Shown here in pieces: positions 40,001 through 49,979 of a stretch of DNA of 64,000 nucleotides. The DNA is taken from NCBI RefSeq assembly GCF_018139545.1, contig NZ_JAGSPJ010000007.1, forward strand, positions 62,001-126,000, given 5' to 3'. This stretch comes from Affinundibacterium fentianense. GTDB taxonomy: Bacteria > Pseudomonadota > Gammaproteobacteria > Burkholderiales > Burkholderiaceae_D. The notes below the pieces were generated by a model. The model had not been told where the DNA came from and did no database searches. It worked only from the letters and a program-made list of their open reading frames with translations. Each line of letters begins with the position of its first letter. Within the stretch, counting starts at the first letter, position 1. The position numbers were made by a program, and so were the translations under genes.

Positions 40001-40805
40001 ACCAAGTTTTTTTGAACCTCAATTGGTGATCAATTTTCAAGCTTGGCTGTCGACGGTTGTTGAGCTGGCGAATGGAGCGATTTGTATCTCAAAATCGGTA
40101 AAAGTAGAGGTGCAGACTTGGCTTGAGCAGAATAAGTCTGAGCTAGCAGCGCATTTTGCATTGGATTATTTTCATCTTGGAGCGGATATCACCGAGGAGC
40201 TTGCGGTGGTGCCTGATTCGGGTGATTTAGTACCAAGTGGGTTGGATCAAGCAATCAGTTTCCTAATGGTAGGAACCGTCGAGCCTCGCAAAGGACATAC
40301 CCAAAGTTTAGAGGCATTTGAACAGCTTTGGCTGATGGGTGCCAAGGTGAGTTTGGTGATCGTTGGTGGACGTGGATGGAAGACGGAAGAACTGCAAACG
40401 CGGATTGCATCGCATCCTGAGCTGGGGCAGCGTCTGTTTTGGTTCGATCAGGCTGATGATGCACAATTGGCGCGTTTGTACCAACAGTGTGATTGTTTGT
40501 TGGCATCTTCATTTGGCGAAGGTTTTGGACTTCCCTTAATTGAGGCGGCGCGTTATCAAATGCCGATCTTGGCACGTCGCATTCCCGTCTTTGAAGAAGT
40601 GGCAGGTCAGCATGTGAGTTATTTTGATGCGTCAACATCGGCTGAATTGGCTCAGGCGATTCGTGATTGGATGCAACTGCGCGAACGCAATGCTGTGCCG
40701 ATGACCACCACGATGCCTTGGCTGAATTGGCGCTCGAGTACTGAACAGTTGTGTGCGGGGATTGATAGGCTGTTGCCACCTTTTGCTCACCGTATAAATT
40801 TATAA
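37062..40805 (+). CDS. Three-module GT4 glycosyltransferase
   Basis: 1247-aa cytoplasmic protein with three GT-B/GT4-like modules. Module 1 (about 1-405) has ETSRG-like RTRGIGRYSLAL and the nucleotide-sugar motif HEGFGLPALEAM (about 314). Module 2 (about 420-800) begins LAYISPLPPEKTGIADYSAEL and has a variant donor motif around ETSGTVLDCMAHG (about 726). Module 3 (about 860-1245) begins LLIDVSRLAEVDANSGIQRVVRA and has GEGFGLPLIEAA (about 1150). Family knowledge: chain-extending mannosyl or D-rhamnosyl transferases such as WbdA are also multi-module. Polymerisation of a 6-deoxymannose chain is inferred from gmd/rmd nearby. Confidence 0.85.
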   Translation: MRILIDLQACQSTGSRTRGIGRYSLALAKAMVRQAGKHEVHLALNGAFGDAIPDLRREFSQLLPHQHIHTWRALTNVSAANPSVDARRIASELLREEAFAQLRPDIIHVSSLFEGLGDDAVTNVHALNRASTAVTLYDLIPLIHRQQYLGDRAISRWYYQKIQALKNADLLLAISNSSRDEALNFLQLPASNVVNISSAVDERFVQRTYAPAVLDKLLQKYGLKRRFVMYTGGIDLRKNIERLIAAYAQLPMELRKQHQLAVVCSVHQPDRQRLMQLATSLGLAQDELVLTGFVADDELPLLYQACQLFVFPSWHEGFGLPALEAMNCGAPVITSNTSSLPEVIGLPDAMFDPFQEASITQKMVQALSDEDFRRRLSRHGLERAKLFSWDACAKTAIAAFEARFDKQQSANTVSVPIRRNAARPKLAYISPLPPEKTGIADYSAELLPELARHYDIHVVSDQVTVADPWLSANFPLHSVAWFRKHGKEFDRVLYHVGNSTYHSHMFDLLREHPGVVVLHDFYISNLVSHLDHTGEKPGFWVESLYQAHGYPALARNAQCANVHDVIWEYPCNRAIVDPARGVIVHSQFSLELAKRWYGQFEAKQWTYIPHLRCLPETFSRQSAKLALGFQEADFVVCAFGMLGPTKLNHALLRAWHDSSLSQDPHCYLVFVGQNDGGEYGETTLHLISADQSAGRVRLTGFATPEMFKSYLQASDLAVQLRTKSRGETSGTVLDCMAHGIATIINANGTMAELPDDALLKLQDQFVHDDLVQALTNLYQNLDQRRALGQKAIEHIRHFHQPHQIGSAYQQAIEKYYIDAEHTQRDLLYSKLQDLVQSVNFDDAVLRDLAIAIAGNAASNDRRLLIDVSRLAEVDANSGIQRVVRAIVTCLMNDALFDGRIEPVVLSPEGLRYARTFGANLLGSAALANDGDLVEVSENDIFLGLDLHFEPIIANRDMLQSLRNRGMRMVFVIYDLLPLLQPSFFEPQLVINFQAWLSTVVELANGAICISKSVKVEVQTWLEQNKSELAAHFALDYFHLGADITEELAVVPDSGDLVPSGLDQAISFLMVGTVEPRKGHTQSLEAFEQLWLMGAKVSLVIVGGRGWKTEELQTRIASHPELGQRLFWFDQADDAQLARLYQQCDCLLASSFGEGFGLPLIEAARYQMPILARRIPVFEEVAGQHVSYFDASTSAELAQAIRDWMQLRERNAVPMTTTMPWLNWRSSTEQLCAGIDRLLPPFAHRINL

Positions 40806-40853
40806 AAGCTCTCTAGGAATCAAGCCTTTAACCCAGCATAAACAGGTAATAAA

Positions 40854-41531
40854 ATGACCCAATCGAAAGAAAACTTAAAATCAGAATTTATTCAATTCGC
40901 AGTGGACGCTGAAGTCATCCGCTTTGGTGAGTTTGTAACCAAGGCTGGTCGTACTTCTCCCTATTTTTTCAATGCCGGTTTATTCAATGACGGCACCAAT
41001 TTAGGCAAAATTGCCAATTTCTACGCACAAACTTTGCTCGATTCTGGAGTTGAGTTTGACATGCTATTTGGCCCCGCTTACAAGGGCATCACTCTGGCTT
41101 CGGCAACTGCGGTTGCACTCGCCAATAAAGGAAGAAACGTCCCATTTGCGTATAACAGAAAGGAAGCAAAGGACCACGGTGAAGGGGGGACCATCGTGGG
41201 GGCTAAACTTCAAGGAAAGATCGTAATTGTGGATGACGTCATTTCTGCCGGCACCTCGGTACGAGAGTCGGTTGAATTGATCCGAGCCTCGGGTGCGACG
41301 CCTGCAGCTGTATTGATTGCACTTGATCGTATGGAAAGAGTGGGGAGCGACGATCAGTTATCAGCGCATTCCGCTGTTCAAGAAGTGAGCCGTGCGTATG
41401 GTATTCCGGTGATTGCGATTGCCAATCTGAATGATTTGTTTGCATGTCTCTCTGCGGAAAACGCCGACGAGAAGCTTGCCCATTACAAAAATGCCGTCGC
41501 TGCTTATCGGCAACGTTACGGCGCGATTTGA
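40854..41531 (+). CDS. pyrE: Orotate phosphoribosyltransferase
   Basis: Converts orotate and PRPP to OMP in pyrimidine synthesis; 225 aa. The PRPP-binding motif KIVIVDDVISAGTSVRES is intact, and GRTSPYFFNAGLFN and FAYNRKEAKDHGEGG (the flexible catalytic loop) are present. It is a housekeeping gene lying inside the polysaccharide locus, 48 bp after the triple glycosyltransferase gene and about 200 bp before gmd. Confidence 0.97.
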   Translation: MTQSKENLKSEFIQFAVDAEVIRFGEFVTKAGRTSPYFFNAGLFNDGTNLGKIANFYAQTLLDSGVEFDMLFGPAYKGITLASATAVALANKGRNVPFAYNRKEAKDHGEGGTIVGAKLQGKIVIVDDVISAGTSVRESVELIRASGATPAAVLIALDRMERVGSDDQLSAHSAVQEVSRAYGIPVIAIANLNDLFACLSAENADEKLAHYKNAVAAYRQRYGAI

Positions 41532-41622
41532 TTCGTGGGCACAAGAAACTTTATTAAAATTTCTACAAAAAGCTTACAAAGTATTACTTCTAACTGCTGT
41601 GCTTGAAGGTATACTGTCAAAA

Positions 41623-41638
41623 TGTGACGAACATCACA
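41623..41638. promoter_or_regulatory. Perfect CRP-type palindrome upstream of gmd
   Basis: TGTGA-CGAACA-TCACA: both half-sites equal the CRP/Vfr consensus with the correct six-base spacer. It lies about 90 bp before the gmd ATG and after pyrE, in a 197-bp gap. With the centre near 41630 it could activate a promoter starting around 41670-41690. A Crp/Fnr gene (55745-56449) and a cyclase gene (58423-60375) are in the same window. Confidence 0.65.
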
Positions 41639-41692
41639 GATTCGATTGAAGCTCCATGAAACTATGTGGTTTAATCGAAGAAAATTAATTAA

Positions 41693-43729
<2,037 letters not shown>

Positions 43730-43733
<4 letters not shown>

Positions 43734-44971
43734 AACTTATCCTCTCGATCGAGGCAATTCATCCGCCTCTGGCCGGAATTGGACGCTATGCTTGGGAGCT
43801 CGCAACCCGTGCACCTTTGCATCGGGAAATTGAATCGATTCAATTTATGTCGGACGGTCGCTGGACATCTTTACCCAGTATAGAGGAAGTATCGGGATCA
43901 ACTCAGCGACTAGACATTCAAACCGAATCAAATCAAGTACCAGAACCGATTCAGTTGAATTATAAGGGGCGTATCCATCGGGCATTGGTGCAATTTCCGG
44001 GTGAAATGCGTCGTCGTTTAGGCCGCATTCCTTTGGTCTCCTATGCTTACGGAAAGATCATGCCGCAAGTAGTCAGTGGGCAGTTGAATAAAGTGAAAGA
44101 GGGAATCTTTCATGGCCCAAATTACTTTGTTCCGAAAACGCATTTGCCCACTGTCTTGACGATTCATGACTTGTCAATTTATCGGTTTCCCAATTGGCAT
44201 CCAAAAGCGAGAGTGGAGCGGATGCGAGAAACCATTCCAGCATCGCTACAAAGAACCAATTTGGTGTTAACCGACTCGGAAGCGATTCGTCAGGAGTTAA
44301 TGCAAGAGTTTGATTTTCCAGCTGAACGGATTAAAACTGTATTGCTCGGCGTTGATCAGATTTATTATCCACGCACGGTTGAAGAACTGCATCCGGTGTT
44401 GCATAGATTTGGTCTCTCAGTAAACGCGTATTCTTTGTTCGTATCGACCATCGAGCCACGCAAGAATTTGCAGAATTTGATCGCCGCTTATCGCGCCTTG
44501 CCGGCAGCCACGCGACAACGTTGGCCCTTGGTTTTAGTGGGGGGGACAGGCTGGGAAAGTGACGCAATTCATGCTGACATTCTGCGTGCGGAGTCAGAAG
44601 GTTGGTTAAAATATCTTGGCTTTGTCGAACAATCAGTCTTACCGCAACTGTATGCGGGTTGTCGCTTATTCACCTATCCTTCTTGGTATGAAGGTTTTGG
44701 TTTGCCGATCGCAGAAGCGATGGCCAGCGGTGTTCCTGTGCTGACCTCGAATACCTCGTCGATGCCTGAAGTCGCAAATGGTGCAGCGCTGTTGGTAGAT
44801 CCTGCCGATAGAGATGATATTCGTCGCGCATTACAACGAGGCTTAGAAGATGATTGTTGGCGTGCGCAAGCCATCGAGCTGGGTTTGCAACGCGCGGCTC
44901 AGTTGAGTTGGGACGCCTGCGTGAACAATACGGTTGCGGCTTATCAGTCGGTTTCGGCCATGCGATCATAA
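43730..44971 (+). CDS. GT4 glycosyltransferase (WbpY/WbpZ-like)
   Basis: 413 aa. The start is TTG 43730, overlapping the rmd stop (TTGA) and giving MKLILSIEAIHPPLAGIGRYAWEL, a normal GT4 N-terminus; upstream frame to 43601 lies inside rmd. The C-terminal donor motif YEGFGLPIAEAMASGVPVLTSNTSSMPEV (about 318) is intact, and STIEPRKNL marks the linker of the two Rossmann halves. In the A-band pathway of Pseudomonas such enzymes start and extend the D-rhamnan; the exact linkage here is unknown. Confidence 0.85.
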
Positions 44972-44981
44972 GGTGATGCCT

Positions 44982-46088
44982 ATGAAGGTCCTACATTTTT
45001 ATCGCACGTATTACCCAGATAGTTTTGGCGGAGTGGAGCAAGTCATTCGGCAGATGGTGAATGGTTCCGCTCGATTGGGGATTGATGCCGAAGTCTTAAC
45101 CCTAACCCGTGATAGAAATAATCTTGAGCTGGAATTTGAAGGTCACCAGGTGCATCGTGCCCCATTGAACTTAGAAATTGCTTCGACGGGCTTTTCTTGG
45201 TCGGCACTCGGACGTTTCAAACAATTGGCAGCAAGTGCCGATATTATTCATTACCATTTTCCATGGCCGTTTATGGATTTGGCGCATTTTGCGTGTGGCA
45301 TCGATAAGCCTAGTGTATTGACTTACCACTCTGATATTGTTCGTCAAAAACATTTATTCAAACTATATCAACCTCTGCAAAATCAATTCTTACAACGCGT
45401 TAACAAGATCGTTGCGACCTCGCCGAATTATATGGCGACCAGCCCAACCCTAGCTAAATTTTCTGGCAAGACCGAGGTGATCACTTACGGTTTGGATGAG
45501 AGTATTTACCCTCAGCCATCCCCCGGCGTTCTGCAAAAATGGCGTGATCGTTTTCCAGAGCCGTTTTTCTTATTCGTTGGTATGCTGCGTTACTATAAGG
45601 GTTTGCATGTCTTGTTGGAGGCAGCCTCAGGCACCTCCATCCCAATTGTTATTTTGGGAGATGGTCCGGTTGAAGCAGAATTGAAAAAACAGGCACAGCA
45701 TCTCTGCTTGAATAATGTACATTTCTTAGGTGCACTACCTGAAATCGATAAAGTTGCGTTGATGCAGGCATGCTATGGCTTAGCCTTTCCTTCTCATTTG
45801 CGTTCCGAAGCATTTGGCATTACTTTGTTAGAAGCTGCCATGTTTGGGAAACCGATGATTTCTTGCGAGATTGGAACGGGTACTTCATATGTGAATTTGC
45901 ATGAGAAAACTGGCCTTGTTGTTCCGGCTAGTGATCCCCGAGCATTCCGTCAAGCGATGCAATTTTTGTTGGCCCATCCACAACGAGCGGCTGAAATGGG
46001 CCAGCAAGCCTACCAGCGCTATCAATCCACCTTTACGGCTTTGCAAATGGCGCAAAGTTATCGGAAGCTATATCAAAGTTTGATCTAA
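44982..46088 (+). CDS. GT4 glycosyltransferase
   Basis: 368 aa. ATG 44982 is placed eight bases after AAGG; an ATG at 44976 is the alternative. The N-terminus MKVLHFYRTYYPDSFGGVEQVIRQM is GT4-type. FLFVGMLRYYKGLHVLLEA starts the C-terminal half and the donor site is SEAFGITLLEAAMFGKP. It is the last gene of the gmd-rmd-GT operon and is convergent with wzt. Role: probably adds an early or repeat mannose-derived sugar. Confidence 0.85.
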   Translation: MKVLHFYRTYYPDSFGGVEQVIRQMVNGSARLGIDAEVLTLTRDRNNLELEFEGHQVHRAPLNLEIASTGFSWSALGRFKQLAASADIIHYHFPWPFMDLAHFACGIDKPSVLTYHSDIVRQKHLFKLYQPLQNQFLQRVNKIVATSPNYMATSPTLAKFSGKTEVITYGLDESIYPQPSPGVLQKWRDRFPEPFFLFVGMLRYYKGLHVLLEAASGTSIPIVILGDGPVEAELKKQAQHLCLNNVHFLGALPEIDKVALMQACYGLAFPSHLRSEAFGITLLEAAMFGKPMISCEIGTGTSYVNLHEKTGLVVPASDPRAFRQAMQFLLAHPQRAAEMGQQAYQRYQSTFTALQMAQSYRKLYQSLI

Positions 46089-46164
46089 AGCGCTTGTTTC
46101 GATGGCACATGCTGAATAGCAAATTGATGAGTTTGCAGTCGATATTGATTTTGTTTGATTCTTG

Positions 46165-47469
46165 TTAAGTGGCGTCCCGCTCAACTTGGAACTCGGCATT
46201 CAGCCAATTTGATCCGATGAACATCGGTTTGTCGACGTTAATCACATCAAAGACGAGTAGGTTGTCTGACCACTCGAAATTTTGTTCAAGATGTGATTCC
46301 CCGCGGGTGAGAGCCGTTGTGACGGAGTACGAGCCCGGTCCAAGCTGACAGGTAAATGGCAGGTTAAAAATGAGTTTTTCCCCCGCTTTTAAATCGTATT
46401 GAACAAGCTTGGTGTACCACGTATTGCTACCCCAAATAATATGACCTTGTTTGTCACGTAGCATGATGCCGAGTACAAGTTCTGGAATTGCCTGTGCGAT
46501 TTGTACTTCACAAATTAAAACGACTTGCTGTCCAACAGTGACCGCTGACAAGCCTTGTTTGTTCGCTTGTATCTCATTCGGAATATTCTCCCGATTATTC
46601 AAGCCTTCTTGTTCGATGCCTTGTTCGCGAAGATATACTTTGCCGATGCTTGCCGCACCGTTGCCCGAGCGTGTCTTGAGCCAACCTTGTTGATCGCGAC
46701 TTTGGCTGATTGCAAGCTTGTCGTTTTCCTTTTGAGCGATCATCGCATTGTAGAAGTCAACGACTTCATCTGGCGCGCCTTGCTTTAGCATCTGGCCTTT
46801 GTCGATCAAAATAACGTGATCACAGATAGATCGGACATCACCCATGCCATGGGTTACTAATATAATCGAAGTACCTTGTTCCTTAAATTGTTTGATGCGA
46901 TCAAAGCTGCGATGTTGAAAATAACTATCGCCGACAGAAAGAATTTCATCGACAATCAAAATGTCTGGACGAACCGCTGTAGCAACAGCAAAAGCCAGAC
47001 GCGCTTGCATCCCACTCGAATAGACACGCAGCGGTTGATCAAAAAAGTCGCCAATTTCAGCAAAAGCTTCAATTCCAAGCATTAGTTGATCGAGTTCAAG
47101 CCGGCTAAGACCCATGAGGCCGCCAGCCATATACGCGTTTTGACGTCCGGTAAATTCGGGATTAAATCCTAGACCTAGCTCAAGCATGGCACTCACGGTG
47201 CCATCCACAGTGATTTGTCCAACGCTCGGGCGAACTGTTCCGGTGATCATTTTAAGCAAGGTACTTTTACCCGCGCCGTTTTGCCCAATGATTGCAACTG
47301 CCTGACCACTTTGTACTTCAAAAGAAATATCTTTGTTTGCCCAATATTCGTAACTCGGTTTGACCTTCATACCCGCCCATGACATCAGGCGGTCAAAGAG
47401 GCCAGAGAATTTTGTATAGCATTTACCAATGCCATCAACTTTAAGAACGGGAATTGGTGTTGAGTTCAT
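46165..47469 (-). CDS. wzt: ABC exporter ATPase with C-terminal polysaccharide-recognition domain
   Basis: Nucleotide-binding subunit of the polysaccharide ABC exporter; 434 aa from ATG 47469. The Walker A is GQNGAGKST, the signature YSSGMQARLAFA, Walker B ILIVDEILS and the switch His in VTHGMGD. Unlike simple NBDs (about 250 aa) it continues about 180 residues. This extension has a beta-sandwich composition (QQVVLICEVQIAQAIPELVLGIMLRDKQGHII) like Wzt_C domains that bind the capped non-reducing end of the O-chain. It overlaps wzm by four bases. Confidence 0.93.
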   Translation of the reverse strand: MNSTPIPVLKVDGIGKCYTKFSGLFDRLMSWAGMKVKPSYEYWANKDISFEVQSGQAVAIIGQNGAGKSTLLKMITGTVRPSVGQITVDGTVSAMLELGLGFNPEFTGRQNAYMAGGLMGLSRLELDQLMLGIEAFAEIGDFFDQPLRVYSSGMQARLAFAVATAVRPDILIVDEILSVGDSYFQHRSFDRIKQFKEQGTSIILVTHGMGDVRSICDHVILIDKGQMLKQGAPDEVVDFYNAMIAQKENDKLAISQSRDQQGWLKTRSGNGAASIGKVYLREQGIEQEGLNNRENIPNEIQANKQGLSAVTVGQQVVLICEVQIAQAIPELVLGIMLRDKQGHIIWGSNTWYTKLVQYDLKAGEKLIFNLPFTCQLGPGSYSVTTALTRGESHLEQNFEWSDNLLVFDVINVDKPMFIGSNWLNAEFQVERDAT

Positions 47470-48260
47470 AGGGCATCCACCAAATCTGCGCTCGCGCGAC
47501 GGAATATCCAAAACGAAAATACAAACAAACCCAATGCGAACAAGCCGGGTAATATCAGAGTAGATCCGCTGGTAACTCGACCGAGCAATAACGCATCCTG
47601 ATAAATTCGTACCAGCGCGGTCATTGGGTTGATTGCCAATAAAAATTGAAAACGTTCTGGCAAGCTATTCGCGGTGTAGACCACGGGCGTTAACCAGAAC
47701 CATAATTGCATCACGATCCCCATCACTTGACTAACGTCTCGCGAGAAAACATTGAGCAAGCCAAGTAGGATGCCGATCCCAAAAGCGAGCATCACGATGA
47801 GTAGCATACCAAATGGTAAAACCAACCATGCTAGATTTGGCGGATGGCCCAAGAAAGCAAATACCACCAAGATCGCGGCCAATAAAAGCAGGTGATTGAG
47901 TAGGGCACTTCCGCCAACGATCAATGGTAGACAAAGACGTGGGAAGGCGATTTTCTTCAATGTGTTCGCGTAGTCGATGAAGACATTCGTGCAACGATTC
48001 AAGATTTCGGCAAATAATCCCCAGGCAGCTGTACCTGCCATTAAGTAAACGGCATAAGCGGACTTGCTTTCGATCTGTGGCAATTTAGCGGCTAGTACTT
48101 CGGAAAGTACAATCGCAAAAATACTAGCTTGCGCCAAGGGATTCAAAATCATCCATAGCGCACCTAATTTGCTGCGCGCGAATCGACCACGAAATTCTGC
48201 TTGAATTGACGACAGCATAAAGTGGCGGAAGCGCCAAAGTGATAGAAGGACAGCTTTCAA
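47466..48260 (-). CDS. wzm: ABC-2 type polysaccharide exporter permease
   Basis: 264-aa membrane subunit with six hydrophobic helices; N-terminus FRHFMLSSIQAEFRGRFARSKLGALWMILNPLAQ is the ABC-2 polysaccharide signature. It exports finished undecaprenyl-linked chains with Wzt. The stop overlaps wzt's ATG. Order manC-wzm-wzt on the minus strand is the cluster's export operon, convergent with the gmd operon. Confidence 0.93.
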   Translation of the reverse strand: MKAVLLSLWRFRHFMLSSIQAEFRGRFARSKLGALWMILNPLAQASIFAIVLSEVLAAKLPQIESKSAYAVYLMAGTAAWGLFAEILNRCTNVFIDYANTLKKIAFPRLCLPLIVGGSALLNHLLLLAAILVVFAFLGHPPNLAWLVLPFGMLLIVMLAFGIGILLGLLNVFSRDVSQVMGIVMQLWFWLTPVVYTANSLPERFQFLLAINPMTALVRIYQDALLLGRVTSGSTLILPGLFALGLFVFSFWIFRRASADLVDAL

Positions 48261-48280
48261 GGCATTTGCTTTCGCTTAAT

Positions 48281-49735
48281 TTAGATATCGAGACGGCCAT
48301 AAATATCGCCAAACCGAACGATATCATCTTCGCCTAAATAGCTACCCGACTGCACTTCAATGACTTCTAACTCAGCATCAGTCGTGTTCTCGAGACGATG
48401 TTTCACGCCTCGTGGAATATAGGTTGATTGATTCGCTTGTAAAGTCATGACCTCATCACCGCGCGTGACTTTAGCCGTACCAGCGACAACAATCCAATGT
48501 TCGGCGCGATGTTGATGCATTTGCATGGATAAGCTGCCACCAGGTTTGACGACAATCCGCTTGACCTGAAAATGCTCTCCGCGGTCAACTGAGTCGTAGT
48601 GTCCCCAAGGACGATAAACTTTGCGATGATTGTCTGTCAGCGCTTGATGGCTGTCTTTCAAACGCGTAATAATCCGTTTGATATTGCTGGTATTCGCTTT
48701 ATTCGTGACCAATACCGCATCCGGCGTTTCGACTACGATGACATCTTCGAGTCCGAGGCAGGCGAGCAGACGACTATCGGACATTAATAGACAATTGCGA
48801 GAGTCCTCGACTAGAACATCACCACGCAAGGAATTGCCGTTTTCGTCTTTATTGGAGACTTGCCACACGGCATCCCAAGCTCCGACGTCTGACCAAGCCG
48901 CGTTGAATGGCACTACGCATGCTGAAATTCCAAGCTCTGGAGCGCTAGCTAATTTTTCCATTACGGCGTAGTCGATCGAGTCGGATGGACATGCTGCAAA
49001 TGCCTCTTTGTCGATACGAACGAAATCGCAATCTGATTTGGCTAATTTGAATGAAGTTTGACAAGCCTCGAACATTGCAGGATTGAAGTGCGCAATCGCT
49101 CTTAACCAAACACTCGCGCGCATCATGAAAATTCCACTATTCCATACGTGTTGCCCGTTCTTGACATATTCTTGTGCTAATTCTACGTGGGGCTTTTCCA
49201 CGAAGCTTTTTAATTCGAGTGCAATACTTTGATCGAGTTGCTTGCCGAGCAAAATATAGCCATAACCTGTTTCAGGACGATCAGGTACGATGCCAAAGGT
49301 GACCATTGCCCCAGCGCTAGCTTGAGGTAAGCCTGCCGCGATCGCTTGGTAGAAACCCTCTTCATCGCCAATTTGGTGATCAGCCGGCATGATCAGCAAA
49401 ATACTATCGTTGTCATTTTGGCTGGCAGCTAATGCGGCCAAGGTCACAGCTGGCGCGGTATTTCTGCCAAATGGTTCTAATAATAAAGTAGAGTCAGTGC
49501 AACCGACTTCGCGCAATTGTTCCGCCGTAATAAAACGATATTCTTCATTGCAAACAACGATTACTCGCGAGCTGACAGTCGCTGCACCTTGAAAATTTTG
49601 TACGCGTAAAGCGGTTGCTTGCAGCATCGTTTCATTGTTGAACAATGCGAGCAATTGCTTAGGATGTTTGTCGCGTGAAAGTGGCCAGAGACGAGTGCCT
49701 GAGCCTCCGGAGAGAATGACGGGTTGCAATAACAT
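48281..49735 (-). CDS. manC: Mannose-1-phosphate guanylyltransferase / mannose-6-phosphate isomerase
   Basis: Bifunctional type II PMI-GMP supplying GDP-mannose; 484 aa from ATG 49735. The N-terminal nucleotidyltransferase has VILSGGSGTRLWPLSRDKHPKQLL and FVEKPH. The C-terminal cupin isomerase (about 345-480) has RPWGHYDSV, QMHQHRAEHW (metal ligands) and PRGVKHRLEN. It directly feeds Gmd. No phosphomannomutase is in the window, so mannose-1-phosphate must come from elsewhere. Confidence 0.96.
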   Translation of the reverse strand: MLLQPVILSGGSGTRLWPLSRDKHPKQLLALFNNETMLQATALRVQNFQGAATVSSRVIVVCNEEYRFITAEQLREVGCTDSTLLLEPFGRNTAPAVTLAALAASQNDNDSILLIMPADHQIGDEEGFYQAIAAGLPQASAGAMVTFGIVPDRPETGYGYILLGKQLDQSIALELKSFVEKPHVELAQEYVKNGQHVWNSGIFMMRASVWLRAIAHFNPAMFEACQTSFKLAKSDCDFVRIDKEAFAACPSDSIDYAVMEKLASAPELGISACVVPFNAAWSDVGAWDAVWQVSNKDENGNSLRGDVLVEDSRNCLLMSDSRLLACLGLEDVIVVETPDAVLVTNKANTSNIKRIITRLKDSHQALTDNHRKVYRPWGHYDSVDRGEHFQVKRIVVKPGGSLSMQMHQHRAEHWIVVAGTAKVTRGDEVMTLQANQSTYIPRGVKHRLENTTDAELEVIEVQSGSYLGEDDIVRFGDIYGRLDI

Positions 49736-49913
49736 GAATATCTTTCTTAATTTTGTCCAAGTCCTCATCCAGCATGGATGATGCAAATCAGACCAAAGGA
49801 CAGAAGCGAGTAAGAGCGTCGCTGAAAAGTCGCCTATTGTACATCCAGACTTGGCGTAAAATTTGGCGAAGTTTGTCTAATATTTGTGTAAATAATAATT
49901 ATATGTCAAACAC

Positions 49914-49941
49914 GCTGAATTTCAGCTTGATCACGTATACT
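49914..49941 (+). promoter_or_regulatory. Candidate promoter/operator for the methyltransferase-GT operon
   Basis: Inverted repeat GCTGAA-T-TTCAGC (49914-49926) sits just upstream of a -10-like TATACT (49936-49941). It thus covers the place where a -35 would be, as expected of a controlled promoter. The gene starts at 49980. The gap also separates it from the divergent manC operon. Confidence 0.4.
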
Positions 49942-49979
49942 CTCCACTTTATTGAAATACTCAGGTCTTTACTACGCCT

